Source of the DNA: CAZEHS01 sp964511875
GTDB taxonomy: Bacteria; Bacillota; Clostridia; Peptostreptococcales; Acidaminobacteraceae
Assembly (NCBI GenBank): GCA_964511875.1
Contig: CAZEHS010000033.1
Span: 1 to 26,973 of the forward strand
Direction: 5' to 3'
Length of the DNA stretch: 26,973 bases
This document shows, piece after piece, positions 13,939-21,784 of the stretch. A model generated the notes under the pieces. That model saw only the letters and a program-made list of their open reading frames with translations. It ran no database searches and was not told the origin of the DNA. The translations under genes and the position numbers were made by a program. Within the stretch, counting starts at the first letter, position 1. Each line of letters starts with the position of its first letter.

Positions 13939-15126
13939 ATGAGTGCTTTAAAAGATATACGGATACTGGATTTTACAAGGGTTCTGGCCGGCCCCTACTG
14001 CACGATGATTCTGGCGGATCTGGGGGCGGAGGTCATCAAGGTGGAGATTCCCGGCGGCGGCGATGACTCCCGGCAGTTTGGTCCCTATGCCCACGGGGAA
14101 AGCGCCTATTTTATGAGCCTAAATCGCAACAAGAAGAGCATGACGCTGAATCTGAAGGACCCTAAAGTCATTGAGCTGGTGAAGAAGATCATCTGCAAAT
14201 GCGATGTTGTAACGGAGAATTTCCGTCCCGGTACGATGGAGAAGCTAGGCCTTGGATATGAGGAGCTCAGAAAAATCAATCCGCGGATCATCTATGCAGC
14301 ATCCTCAGGTTTCGGACACACAGGCCCATACAGTAAACGGGCGGCCTATGACGGCGTCGTCCAGGCCATGGGCGGCATCATGAGCATTACAGGCGAGCTC
14401 GGCGGCAAACCGACAAGGGTCGGACCCTCCATCGGAGACATCTCGGCAGGGATGTTCACGGCCATCGGAATACTGGCTGCGCTTGAGCATCGGCATAAGA
14501 GCGGTGAAGGCCAGAAGGTGGATGTGGCCATGCTCGACTGTCAGGTAGCCATGCTGGAGAATGCAATCGCACGTTACGAAGTATCCGGCGTCGTTCCAAA
14601 ACCCGCCGGAAACCGCCATACATCCATTGTTCCCTTTGAACCCTTCGATACCTTGGATGGGGAAATCATGATTGCTGCCGGGAATGATGTACTGTGGGGC
14701 AAATTCTGCCTGACAGTCGGTTTGGATGCCTTGATCAATGATGAGCGGTTCGTAACGAACCCGTTAAGGAACAAGCATTATGCTGAGTTAAGGCCTTTGA
14801 TAGCAGATGTGGTGCTTCTTAAGACAACTGAGGAATGGATGACGATTCTGGATCAGGCAGGTGTACCCAACGGCCCCATCAATTCAGTCGATAAGGTTGT
14901 CACCAATGAGCAGGTGCTGGCACGGGAGATGATCGTGGAAGTGGACCACCCTGTGGCCGGGAAGCTTAAAATGCCCGGAATCCCGGTGAAGCTCAGCGAA
15001 ACTCCTGGCAGCATCCGTATGCCGGCTCCTATACTAGGTCAGCACACGGTCGAAATACTGGAGGATCTGCTGGGATTCACCGATGAGGAAATTGAAGAAT
15101 TGAAATCCGAAAAAGTGATTGTCTAA
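13939..15126 (+). CDS. Class III CoA-transferase (CaiB/BaiF family)
   Basis: The 395-residue protein is a complete family III CoA-transferase. Visible blocks are RVLAGPYCTMILADLGAEVI near the N-terminus, NRNKKSMTLNLK, and SIGDISAGMF with D167, which aligns with the catalytic Asp169 of formyl-CoA:oxalate CoA-transferase. The segment GQKVDVAMLDCQVAML follows. The family moves CoA between carboxylic acids, including oxalate, carnitine and dicarboxylates. TAGGAGG overlaps the nitrilase stop region. As the last gene of the catabolic block it probably activates the acid released by the amidase. Substrate specificity cannot be read from sequence. Confidence 0.9.
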   Translation: MSALKDIRILDFTRVLAGPYCTMILADLGAEVIKVEIPGGGDDSRQFGPYAHGESAYFMSLNRNKKSMTLNLKDPKVIELVKKIICKCDVVTENFRPGTMEKLGLGYEELRKINPRIIYAASSGFGHTGPYSKRAAYDGVVQAMGGIMSITGELGGKPTRVGPSIGDISAGMFTAIGILAALEHRHKSGEGQKVDVAMLDCQVAMLENAIARYEVSGVVPKPAGNRHTSIVPFEPFDTLDGEIMIAAGNDVLWGKFCLTVGLDALINDERFVTNPLRNKHYAELRPLIADVVLLKTTEEWMTILDQAGVPNGPINSVDKVVTNEQVLAREMIVEVDHPVAGKLKMPGIPVKLSETPGSIRMPAPILGQHTVEILEDLLGFTDEEIEELKSEKVIV

Positions 15127-15130
15127 AAGC

Positions 15131-15159
15131 TTGACAATGATACTAATTAGTGATATATT
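15131..15159 (+). promoter_or_regulatory. marR promoter giving a probable leaderless mRNA
   Basis: TTGACA (15131-15136) and TATATT (15154-15159) are 17 bases apart. A start about seven bases after the -10 falls on the marR ATG at 15166. There is no ribosome site between the -10 and the ATG, so the mRNA is probably leaderless. Confidence 0.8.
15141..15156. promoter_or_regulatory. MarR operator 1, inside the marR promoter
   Basis: TACTAATTAGTGATAT contains the palindrome ACTAATTAGT and fills the spacer and part of the -10. The identical 16-mer occurs in reverse at 15645-15660. Autorepression by MarR is inferred. Confidence 0.75.
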
Positions 15160-15165
15160 CAAACT

Positions 15166-15612
15166 ATGAAAACCACTTACGATTACGGAGACGAAAATCA
15201 ACTGAATCTGAAGCTGGTCATCGGACTCAGCCGATCAGCACTGAATCTCGACCGCAATACCCAGCGGTTGGTTTCGGAATATGGTCTGACCCTTCCGCAA
15301 TTCGGTGTTCTGGAAGTGCTCTATCATTTAGGTGCTCTTCGGATATGCGATATAATCGATAAAACTCTCTCGACCAGCGGCAATATGACCGTGGTCATCC
15401 GTAACCTGGAGCTTGAGGGATTAGTGAATCGCTATCAGGATCCGGAGGATAAGCGGGTTTTCAGGATAGAAATCACCGAGAGAGGCCAGGCGATGATAGC
15501 AGAGCTTTTTCCAAGGCATCTTGGTGACCTTGCAAAGCTAATGGAAAGGCTGCAGCCTGAAGAAAAAGAAGAGATGGTCAGACTGATGAAAAAAATGAAC
15601 GGCATTGAGTAA
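15166..15612 (+). CDS. MarR-family transcriptional regulator
   Basis: This is a 148-residue winged-helix MarR protein. The DNA-binding region runs from LTLPQFGVLEVLYHLGALR through the recognition helix TSGNMTVVIRNLELEGLV to the wing DPEDKRVFRIEITERG. The length and order are typical of the HosA/MhqR-like branch. There is no Shine-Dalgarno site; the ATG coincides with the predicted transcription start. Operators with one shared 16-mer in its own promoter and before the nitroreductase gene suggest control of both. Such regulators often respond to quinones or other electrophiles that nitroreductases remove. Confidence 0.9.
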   Translation: MKTTYDYGDENQLNLKLVIGLSRSALNLDRNTQRLVSEYGLTLPQFGVLEVLYHLGALRICDIIDKTLSTSGNMTVVIRNLELEGLVNRYQDPEDKRVFRIEITERGQAMIAELFPRHLGDLAKLMERLQPEEKEEMVRLMKKMNGIE

Positions 15613-15613
15613 C

Positions 15614-15631
15614 GGGGGACTGCGGTCCCCC
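15614..15631 (+). other. GC-rich hairpin after marR
   Basis: GGGGGAC and GTCCCCC pair around a TGCG loop directly after the marR stop. No T tract follows, so it is at most a weak terminator, an attenuating hairpin or an mRNA 3' stabiliser. Confidence 0.5.
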
Positions 15632-15644
15632 ATACAAGGACCGG

Positions 15645-15660
15645 ATATCACTAATTAGTA
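15645..15660. promoter_or_regulatory. MarR operator 2, upstream of the nitroreductase gene
   Basis: ATATCACTAATTAGTA is the exact reverse complement of operator 1 at 15141-15156. It lies 45 bases before the nitroreductase start. Confidence 0.75.
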
Positions 15661-15705
15661 AAAATTAAACCGACGTGATTCACCAACTGATAAGGAGGCT
15701 TACTT

Positions 15706-16317
15706 ATGAATCTCAAAAGCATTTACGAAGAACGAAGAGCGGTCAACAATTTTGACCCTGAAAAACAATTGGCTGACGGCATTCTTAAAGAAATAATCGA
15801 TCTGGCAGTAATGGCACCCTCGGCTTTCAACCTGCAGCCCTGGAGGATCATAGCAGTAACCAGCCCTGAAATGAAGGCGAAGCTGCACCCGGTAGCATTC
15901 GGCCAGCCGAAGATTCTGGATGCTCCTGCGACACTTATCCTGATTGGCGACCGTGAGGGCTATGGGGCTGAGAACAGTGTGTGGGATGAACTGAAGGAAA
16001 TGGTCGGAGAAGAAGGTGCAAGCGGTGCCATGGGCATGGCAGCACAGCTCTATGGCTCCACAGAAGAACGTAAGATCAAATTTGCCGAAAGCAATGCAGG
16101 ACTTCTGGGAATGTCGATCATGATGGCGGCCCAAGAGCAGGGCGTGGATTCACATCCTATGAGCGGCATGGATTTCCAGGGAATCAAAGAGGCGTTCGGA
16201 TTATCTGAGAGTGAAGTAGTCGTCATGCTCATATCACTGGGCTACAGAGATGAAAGCAAGGTGCTTTATCCACGTAGAATGCGCAAGGGATATGATGAGA
16301 TTGTGACTGCTGTATAA
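15706..16317 (+). CDS. Nitroreductase-family flavoprotein
   Basis: The 203-residue protein has the nitroreductase fold signature. There is an N-terminal YEERRAVNNFDP (normally RRSxRxF), LAVMAPSAFNLQPWRI for FMN binding, and GLLGMSIMMAAQEQGVDSHPMSGMD in the dimer core. These FMN enzymes use NAD(P)H to reduce nitro compounds, quinones or enones. AAGGAGG precedes the ATG. A MarR operator is placed in its upstream region, so it is the likely target of the adjacent regulator. It is not obviously part of the catabolic block. The first Arg of the usual motif region is followed by AVNN rather than SxRx, a small departure. Confidence 0.88.
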   Translation: MNLKSIYEERRAVNNFDPEKQLADGILKEIIDLAVMAPSAFNLQPWRIIAVTSPEMKAKLHPVAFGQPKILDAPATLILIGDREGYGAENSVWDELKEMVGEEGASGAMGMAAQLYGSTEERKIKFAESNAGLLGMSIMMAAQEQGVDSHPMSGMDFQGIKEAFGLSESEVVVMLISLGYRDESKVLYPRRMRKGYDEIVTAV

Positions 16318-16380
16318 TCACATGGATCGGTTGCCACGGATAACGCGCTTTTCGATGGGGCTTTGATATTTTGGACGCAT

Positions 16381-16416
16381 AAAAAAGGATGTCTTTTCAA
16401 GAGGCATCCTTTTTGT
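16381..16416. terminator. Bidirectional terminator between the nitroreductase and FMN reductase genes
   Basis: An A tract, a GGATG...CATCC-based stem (core 16387-16410) and a T tract make it usable on both strands. It serves two convergent genes. Confidence 0.85.
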
Positions 16417-16465
16417 GTCGTAGACTTCAGGCCATTCGGCTGAAAGCGTGACAGGCTTAGCACAT

Positions 16466-17020
16466 CTAGCGCAAGGTCTTCAGTGCGCTGCTCCAGGCAA
16501 TCAGCTGATCCAGCATGGTGTCAACCTCGGCTTCGTGCCTTGGGTCTGGTTTGAATACCTTGAAGTTCTCGAAATCAGTGAACATTGAAAGCATTACCTG
16601 GGCCCTGACGTCGGCGATCTGCATTTCGCCCATGACCTGCCTCAGTTGTTCAACAGACCGGGCGCCGCCAGTGAAGCCATAGCTGACGAAGCCGGCAGCC
16701 TTGTTGTTCCATTCGGCATATACGAAGTCGATGGCATTCTTAAGGGCTGCAGGGATTCCGTGATTATACTCAGCGGTGACGAAAACATAGCCGTCCAATT
16801 CTGCTACTTTTGCAGCCCACTTAATGGTATGAGGCTTGCTGTATCGCCCCATGGAAGGTGATATCGGTTCATCCAGCAGAGGAAGGCCGTAGTCGATGAT
16901 GTCGACGATTTCAAAGGTTGTGTCAATACGCTTTTTAGCAATCTCATAAACCCAACGGGCGACCGCATCCGATTTCCTGCCGGGTCGTGTGCTTCCGACT
17001 ATGATACCTATTTTGAGCAT
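16466..17020 (-). CDS. NADPH-dependent FMN reductase family protein
   Basis: This is a 184-residue flavodoxin-fold reductase. The phosphate-binding GSTRPGRKSD follows the first strand, and AEYNHGIPAALKNAIDF is the second FMN-binding block, as in azoreductase/ChrR/YieF proteins. It probably reduces FMN, quinones or azo compounds with NAD(P)H. AGGAGG precedes the ATG on the minus strand. It is transcribed toward the nitroreductase gene and shares a bidirectional terminator with it. It is transcribed alone and no MarR operator is seen on its side. Confidence 0.9.
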   Translation of the reverse strand: MLKIGIIVGSTRPGRKSDAVARWVYEIAKKRIDTTFEIVDIIDYGLPLLDEPISPSMGRYSKPHTIKWAAKVAELDGYVFVTAEYNHGIPAALKNAIDFVYAEWNNKAAGFVSYGFTGGARSVEQLRQVMGEMQIADVRAQVMLSMFTDFENFKVFKPDPRHEAEVDTMLDQLIAWSSALKTLR

Positions 17021-17111
17021 GTCTTAGACCTCCTATATCTAAACAACCAAGAATGTTGCAAATTGTTCCATGTTATATATACCCATAAATGCCACGAATA
17101 CACACAAACAT

Positions 17112-17141
17112 ATCCGTTCAGGTCTGTTTTGATAAACGGAT
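17112..17141. repeat. Short inverted repeat in the divergent region before mprF
   Basis: ATCCGTT (17112-17118) and AACGGAT (17135-17141) form a 7-bp dyad with a 16-base spacer. The region 17021-17223 between the divergent genes shows no other clear element. CCACGAATACAC at 17092 resembles debris of a dispersed repeat. Confidence 0.3.
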
Positions 17142-17223
17142 TTGACTGGTACTGGGGGAAGATAAATGGGTAGATATGATTGGAGAAGCATGAAGAATCA
17201 TTTGAATGCCTGTGGAGGTGCCT

Positions 17224-19896
17224 GTGGGAAATTTGAGGGGAATCATATCTCAGCCAGGGTTTGAGGATATATTCAAGCGGATGGGCCGTATTCTTTTCGG
17301 ACTTTGTGCTGTGGCGCTGATTCTTTTGGATGGCCGCCAATTCGTCCAAAATCTGAGCTTCGGTTCCACGCTGCATCTGCTCAGAACCTTTACTCCCGGG
17401 CACTTGGCAGGCTTTCTGGGGGTCAGTATTGTCGCGGTCTGGCTGACTTTCCTTTATGATTTCACAGCTGTCAGACGTCTTGGCCTGCCAATCTCGACGC
17501 TGCGTATCATGAAGGTTTCATGGATATCCAATACATTCAACAATGTAGCAGGATTCGGGGGTCTGGGCGGCGCTGGAGCCCGGATGCTGCTATATAAGAA
17601 TACAGAGGTCAGTGAAAAGGTCATTCAGCGGATGAGCCTGCTGATCATTCCTGCTGCGGTTACAGGGCTGGGGTGTCTCATGCTTTTGAATCTGACCGGC
17701 CTTACCGGTGTCGCTCCCCTGATTCATGAATACAAGTGGCTTCCTGTGCTTATTGCAGGGTTTGCATCCTACATTCCCATCTATTGCTGGTTCACAGACA
17801 TCAGGATCTCATGGCGCCGTTTGAATATGTCTCACAGTCCGAACAGGGAAGAAACCCGAACCCGCTTGATCCTGACGGCGGTTTCAGCTCTGGATTGGTC
17901 TGCGGCTGCTTTTGTGCTGTGGTTCATCCTAAGAAGCATACATCCGGGAATCTCGCTGCTCCAGGCTGCCGGGCTCTTCAGCATCGCTACAGCAGCTGGA
18001 ATTACAAGCATGATTCCGGGCGGAATCGGAACCTTCGATCTGATGCTGCTTTCAGGGCTTCAGGCGTATGGAACCACATCCGAAGAAGCATTGGCCTCAC
18101 TTTTGCTGTTTCGTTTTTTCTACTATGCAGTACCCCTGCTGATAAGTGCCGTTCTTGCAGTGGGGGAATTGTCTCCTCACATGCTGCGTTTTGGCAAAGG
18201 CTTCCTGCAATTTCTAAGTCCACCGGCCGTTGAACATGAGCCATTGATATCCAGCAGTCCGAATGCGCTGATCGGGGAGATGGCTTCGAAAGCTTTGTCA
18301 GTGCTGGTTTTCAGCGGCGGGTTGCTGTTAGTGGCTTCGGCGGCAACCCCTGGCTTTCCGAGCCGGATTCGGTTTTTTGCTGACGTTTTCAGCATGCCGA
18401 TTCTTCAGATATCACACAGGATTTCCCTGGCTATTGGACTTGTCATGCTGCTGCTTGCTGATGAAATTCGTATCCGCATTAGACGAGCCTGGTTGGCCTG
18501 TCTGGTTTTGCTTGTATTTGGAGGGATTTTCACTTTCATGAAGGGGATGGACTTCGAAGAAATGTTCTACCTGGCAGTGGTATTCTTACTGCTCTGGTTA
18601 TCGAAGCCCGTATTCAATAATCTGTCTACACCGACAAGTTTCGTTCGGGTCATTAAACCCATGCTGCTGACGGCTGTCATGGCAGCATTCTATATCCTGT
18701 CGGGACAGCCACATCCCATTGCATTCCTGAAAACGCACTCAGGAATCAGCATGCTGCATTTCACTTCAGATGATTTCATCAATAACGGGATTGCTGCACT
18801 GGGGCTCTCCTGGCTGATCTATGCTTTCTGGCTAAAAACCATGGAGAGACCGGATCTGGGTATATTGCCGCCCGCTCCTGAGGATTTCGTAAAATTGGAG
18901 GTGCTTCTGAAAACCCAGGCCGGCAATAGTCACACCCATCTGTTGTTTCTCCGGGATAAAAGTTTTTTCTGGGCTTTGGACGACACTGTTCTGATTCCAT
19001 ATAAGAGATCTGGTGACTGCCTTGTAGCTTTGGGAGAGCCCCTGGGCAATCGATCTTCGCAGACCGTTGTTTTGGAAAAGTTCAGGAATGCCGCTGACCG
19101 GTACGGCTTGACCCCTGTTTTATACCAAGTGACAGAATCTCTTCTGCCAATCCTCCATGACCAGGGATTCGACTTTTTCAAACTGGGGGAGGAGGCCTTT
19201 GTCGAGCTGACTGATTTTGATCTGAACAAGTCCCATTTCAAGGGACTGCGCAATGCACGAAACCGTATTGAACGGGAGGGCTTTCGATTTGAGCTCCTCG
19301 AAACAGGAGCTTCGGTCACCTGCATGGATGATCTTAGACACATATCGGATGCATGGCTGTCGGGACGTCACGAGAAGCAGTTCTCACTTGGTTTTTTCGA
19401 TGAGGAGTACCTCGAGAAATCACCCGTTGCTTTAATCCGCTCAAAGGAGGGTCTTCTGGTGGCCTTTGCTTCCCTAATGCCTGCTTATCATGATTTGGAT
19501 GAGATATCTGTTGATCTGATGCGTTATGTCCCTGAAAGTCCCAACGGATTGATGGACTACCTTTTTCTGCATTTGATGCTTTGGGCTAAAGAGACAGGTT
19601 ATAAGCGGTTTAATTTTGGTATGGCTCCATTGTCAAATGTGGGTCGCACTGGATATCCCTCATCTGCGGAACGGTTAGCTGGATTCTTGTATGATCATGG
19701 CAACCGACTGTATTCCTTTGAAGGACTTCATCAATACAAAAATAAATTCCAGCCGGATTGGCGTCCGAGGTATTTGGCATACCCTCGAAAGGCCAACCTG
19801 ACCCGTGTAATAGTAAGTGTCGCCAATCTCATCAATCGCGGAAAGACAGATGAGGCACATCTTCATAATAAGATACGAGAGCAATCAGTTGTATAG
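17224..19896 (+). CDS. mprF: Phosphatidylglycerol lysyltransferase/flippase MprF
   Basis: MprF adds an amino acid (lysine or alanine) to phosphatidylglycerol from aminoacyl-tRNA and flips the lipid outward, lowering sensitivity to cationic peptides. This 890-residue protein is full length. The N-terminal half has about 14 membrane helices, with NTFNNVAGFGGLGGAGARML and GITSMIPGGIGTFDLMLLSG typical of the flippase domain, then FMKGMDFEEMFYLA. The C-terminal DUF2156 transferase starts near residue 560, with FDFFKLGEEAFVEL, KGLRNARNRIEREGF and NFGMAPLSNVG. I chose GTG 17224 because GGAGGTG ends four bases before it; an ATG at 17206 lacks a site. The gene stands alone. Lysine or alanine specificity is not decided. 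Confidence 0.92.
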   Translation: MGNLRGIISQPGFEDIFKRMGRILFGLCAVALILLDGRQFVQNLSFGSTLHLLRTFTPGHLAGFLGVSIVAVWLTFLYDFTAVRRLGLPISTLRIMKVSWISNTFNNVAGFGGLGGAGARMLLYKNTEVSEKVIQRMSLLIIPAAVTGLGCLMLLNLTGLTGVAPLIHEYKWLPVLIAGFASYIPIYCWFTDIRISWRRLNMSHSPNREETRTRLILTAVSALDWSAAAFVLWFILRSIHPGISLLQAAGLFSIATAAGITSMIPGGIGTFDLMLLSGLQAYGTTSEEALASLLLFRFFYYAVPLLISAVLAVGELSPHMLRFGKGFLQFLSPPAVEHEPLISSSPNALIGEMASKALSVLVFSGGLLLVASAATPGFPSRIRFFADVFSMPILQISHRISLAIGLVMLLLADEIRIRIRRAWLACLVLLVFGGIFTFMKGMDFEEMFYLAVVFLLLWLSKPVFNNLSTPTSFVRVIKPMLLTAVMAAFYILSGQPHPIAFLKTHSGISMLHFTSDDFINNGIAALGLSWLIYAFWLKTMERPDLGILPPAPEDFVKLEVLLKTQAGNSHTHLLFLRDKSFFWALDDTVLIPYKRSGDCLVALGEPLGNRSSQTVVLEKFRNAADRYGLTPVLYQVTESLLPILHDQGFDFFKLGEEAFVELTDFDLNKSHFKGLRNARNRIEREGFRFELLETGASVTCMDDLRHISDAWLSGRHEKQFSLGFFDEEYLEKSPVALIRSKEGLLVAFASLMPAYHDLDEISVDLMRYVPESPNGLMDYLFLHLMLWAKETGYKRFNFGMAPLSNVGRTGYPSSAERLAGFLYDHGNRLYSFEGLHQYKNKFQPDWRPRYLAYPRKANLTRVIVSVANLINRGKTDEAHLHNKIREQSVV

Positions 19897-19990
19897 TTAT
19901 TACAAATATATAATTCGAATGAGAATGAATATATTTTATAAATAAGCAAACTATGCAGATTTATGAAGGGTTAAATCAATACTGTTAATT

Positions 19991-20010
19991 ATGAAAATGA
20001 TAATCGCTGT
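19991..20010. promoter_or_regulatory. Possible Fur-type box upstream of the CDF gene
   Basis: TGAAAATGATAATCG matches the 7-1-7 Fur consensus TGATAATNATTATCA at 11-12 of 14 positions. It lies about 40 bases before the candidate -35 in AT-rich sequence, so chance is a real alternative. The rest of 19897-20107 shows no gene. Confidence 0.3.
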
Positions 20011-20046
20011 TGAATAAACACTCTATCACATAGTTTTATATGTCGC

Positions 20047-20076
20047 TTCGCAGAAGTTGGTTTTATCCAGTATAAT
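20047..20076 (+). promoter_or_regulatory. Promoter of the CDF-carbonic anhydrase operon
   Basis: A perfect TATAAT (20071-20076) is preceded by TTCGCA (20047-20052) at 18 bases. It lies 32 bases before the CDF start. Confidence 0.55.
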
Positions 20077-20107
20077 AGGGGGATAATCCAAATGTGTGGA
20101 GGGTAAT

Positions 20108-20992
20108 ATGTCGGTAAATGCAAGCAATAACAGCCGCAAGGCAATAAACGTCCTTTGGATCGTCATGGGGATGAATTTTGCAGTGGCTGTTTTCAAAATA
20201 ATCGTAGGAACTATGGCAAACAGCGGCAGTATCGTTGCTGATGGCTATCATTCACTAAGTGATGGCAGCGGGAACATCGTCGGGATCATCGGACTATCTG
20301 TCGCTGGTCGGCCGGAGGATGAAAGTCATCCCTATGGACATAAAAAATTTGAGACCATCTCAAGTCTGATGATCGGGGTGTTGCTGTTCGCCGTAGGCTC
20401 CAAGGTGGCATACGGATCTGTCCTGAGCATCATCGATCCGAAAATACCGGAAATCAGCACACTGAGCTTTATCGTGATGATCACCACGCTGATTGTCAAT
20501 ATTTTCGTTGTGAAATATGAACGGACCCAGGGACTCAAGTTTTCCAGCGATGTACTTGTATCCGATTCAGAGCATACGAAAAGCGATATCCTTATCACTA
20601 GCGGCGTCATAATGACGATGATCCTGCTCAAGTTCGGATTCCCACCCATTATTGATGGGGTCGTATCGCTACTGATTTCAGGATTCATATATAAAGCGAG
20701 CTATGAGATTTTCACTGCCTCCAGTAATGTGTCTGCAGATGCAGCGGCCCTAAGCAGTGAGGAAATCTGTGAACAGGTGATGACATGCGCCGGTGTTATG
20801 GGGTGCCATAAGGTGAGGAGCCGGGGGCGCAAGGACGATATTCATATTGACCTTCATGCACAGACTCACCCGGATATGAGTGTTGCTGAGGCCCATGCCC
20901 TGGACCACTCCATTCAGGAGGTCCTGAAAGAAAAGTATGGTGAAAGTGTATCAGTGATTGTTCATATCGAGCCATACGTCAAGATGAATTGA
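20108..20992 (+). CDS. Cation diffusion facilitator family metal exporter
   Basis: The 294-residue protein has six membrane helices and a cytoplasmic C-terminal domain of about 80 residues ending in IVHIEPY. Metal-site motifs are ADGYHSLSD in helix 2 and DSEHTKSD in helix 5, and SHPYGHKKFE follows helix 2. CDF proteins export Zn2+, Mn2+ or Fe2+ by proton antiport. The Asp-rich sites resemble the MntE/MamM-like branch more than the His-Asp zinc branch, so manganese or iron is favoured. The ATG at 20108 follows GGAGGG by four bases; a GTG at 20096 is less likely. The carbonic anhydrase gene follows within 40 bases, suggesting an operon. Confidence 0.9.
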   Translation: MSVNASNNSRKAINVLWIVMGMNFAVAVFKIIVGTMANSGSIVADGYHSLSDGSGNIVGIIGLSVAGRPEDESHPYGHKKFETISSLMIGVLLFAVGSKVAYGSVLSIIDPKIPEISTLSFIVMITTLIVNIFVVKYERTQGLKFSSDVLVSDSEHTKSDILITSGVIMTMILLKFGFPPIIDGVVSLLISGFIYKASYEIFTASSNVSADAAALSSEEICEQVMTCAGVMGCHKVRSRGRKDDIHIDLHAQTHPDMSVAEAHALDHSIQEVLKEKYGESVSVIVHIEPYVKMN

Positions 20993-21029
20993 TATATTTG
21001 CATGATCATGCGAAAGGTGGTGTATCGTC

Positions 21030-21656
21030 ATTCAAAAGGTTTTGGACGGAATAGTCAAATTCAGGCGCGAGGACTTTGAAGCGCATGAAGAGTTATTCAA
21101 AGGTTTGAAGGCAAGTCAGAAACCTCATACGTTATTCATTTCCTGCTCGGATTCCCGTGTCGATCCTAATCTGATTACCGGAACATTGCCGGGAGAATTA
21201 TTCATCATACGTAATATAGCGAATATCGTGCCGCCTTATCGTGAAACCGCCGAGTATGCGGCGACAACTTCAGCTATCGAATATGCAGTGCTCTATCTCG
21301 GCGTAGAAAACATCATCATCTGCGGCCACTCCAACTGTGGTGGATGCGCTGCGTGCCTGAACCCCTCTGAAAATCTGGACAAACTGCCGCATACCCGTAA
21401 ATGGCTGGAATTGATTCGTCCCGTCAGGGACCGGGTTCTTGAGGAATACAGTGAGGCTGAACCGGAAGCGCAGGAGTGGATGATGGAGCAGAATAATGTG
21501 GTAGAGCAGTTGAAGCACTTGATGACATATCCTTATATATGGCAGAAGGTGGATTCCGGTCAGCTGGAACTGGGGGGCTGGCATTATATCATTGAAACTG
21601 GCGAAATTTTCATTTATGACATGGATACCGGGGAGTTCCTTTTAGCTAACCAATAG
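21030..21656 (+). CDS. Beta-carbonic anhydrase with probable ATT start codon
   Basis: Beta-carbonic anhydrase hydrates CO2 to bicarbonate. Zinc ligands and partners are clear: C39, D41 and R43 in CSDSR, H100 and C103 in HSNCGGC. The 208-residue length and the end HYIIETGEIFIYD fit the plant/cyanobacterial-type subclass. Homology to that subclass (Synechocystis begins MQRLIEGLQKFR) starts exactly at 21030, where the sequence reads (ATT)QKVLDGIVKFR, and AAAGGTGG lies nine bases before it. No ATG or GTG exists in frame between the upstream stop (21003-21005) and the conserved core. The only other candidate is TTG at 21042, two bases after an AAAAGG and four residues shorter. The gene follows the CDF gene without a terminator. 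Confidence 0.9.
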   Translation: MQKVLDGIVKFRREDFEAHEELFKGLKASQKPHTLFISCSDSRVDPNLITGTLPGELFIIRNIANIVPPYRETAEYAATTSAIEYAVLYLGVENIIICGHSNCGGCAACLNPSENLDKLPHTRKWLELIRPVRDRVLEEYSEAEPEAQEWMMEQNNVVEQLKHLMTYPYIWQKVDSGQLELGGWHYIIETGEIFIYDMDTGEFLLANQ

Positions 21657-21691
21657 TGTATGAGTGTCATTACCACAAGCCTAAAATTAAA

Positions 21692-21756
21692 AAAGCGACT
21701 CAGCTCCTGATGGCGCCCGGCATAAGAAAACTGCCGGACCAGGAGTGAGTCGCTTT
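21692..21756. terminator. Long three-tier bidirectional terminator hairpin
   Basis: Three stacked stems lie between convergent genes: AAAGCGACTCA/TGAGTCGCTTT (11 bp), CTCCTG/CAGGAG (6 bp) and CCGGCA/TGCCGG (6 bp). A-rich and T-rich flanks serve both strands. Confidence 0.85.
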
Positions 21757-21784
21757 ATCATTCGATACAGGCCGTGATGTGTTA

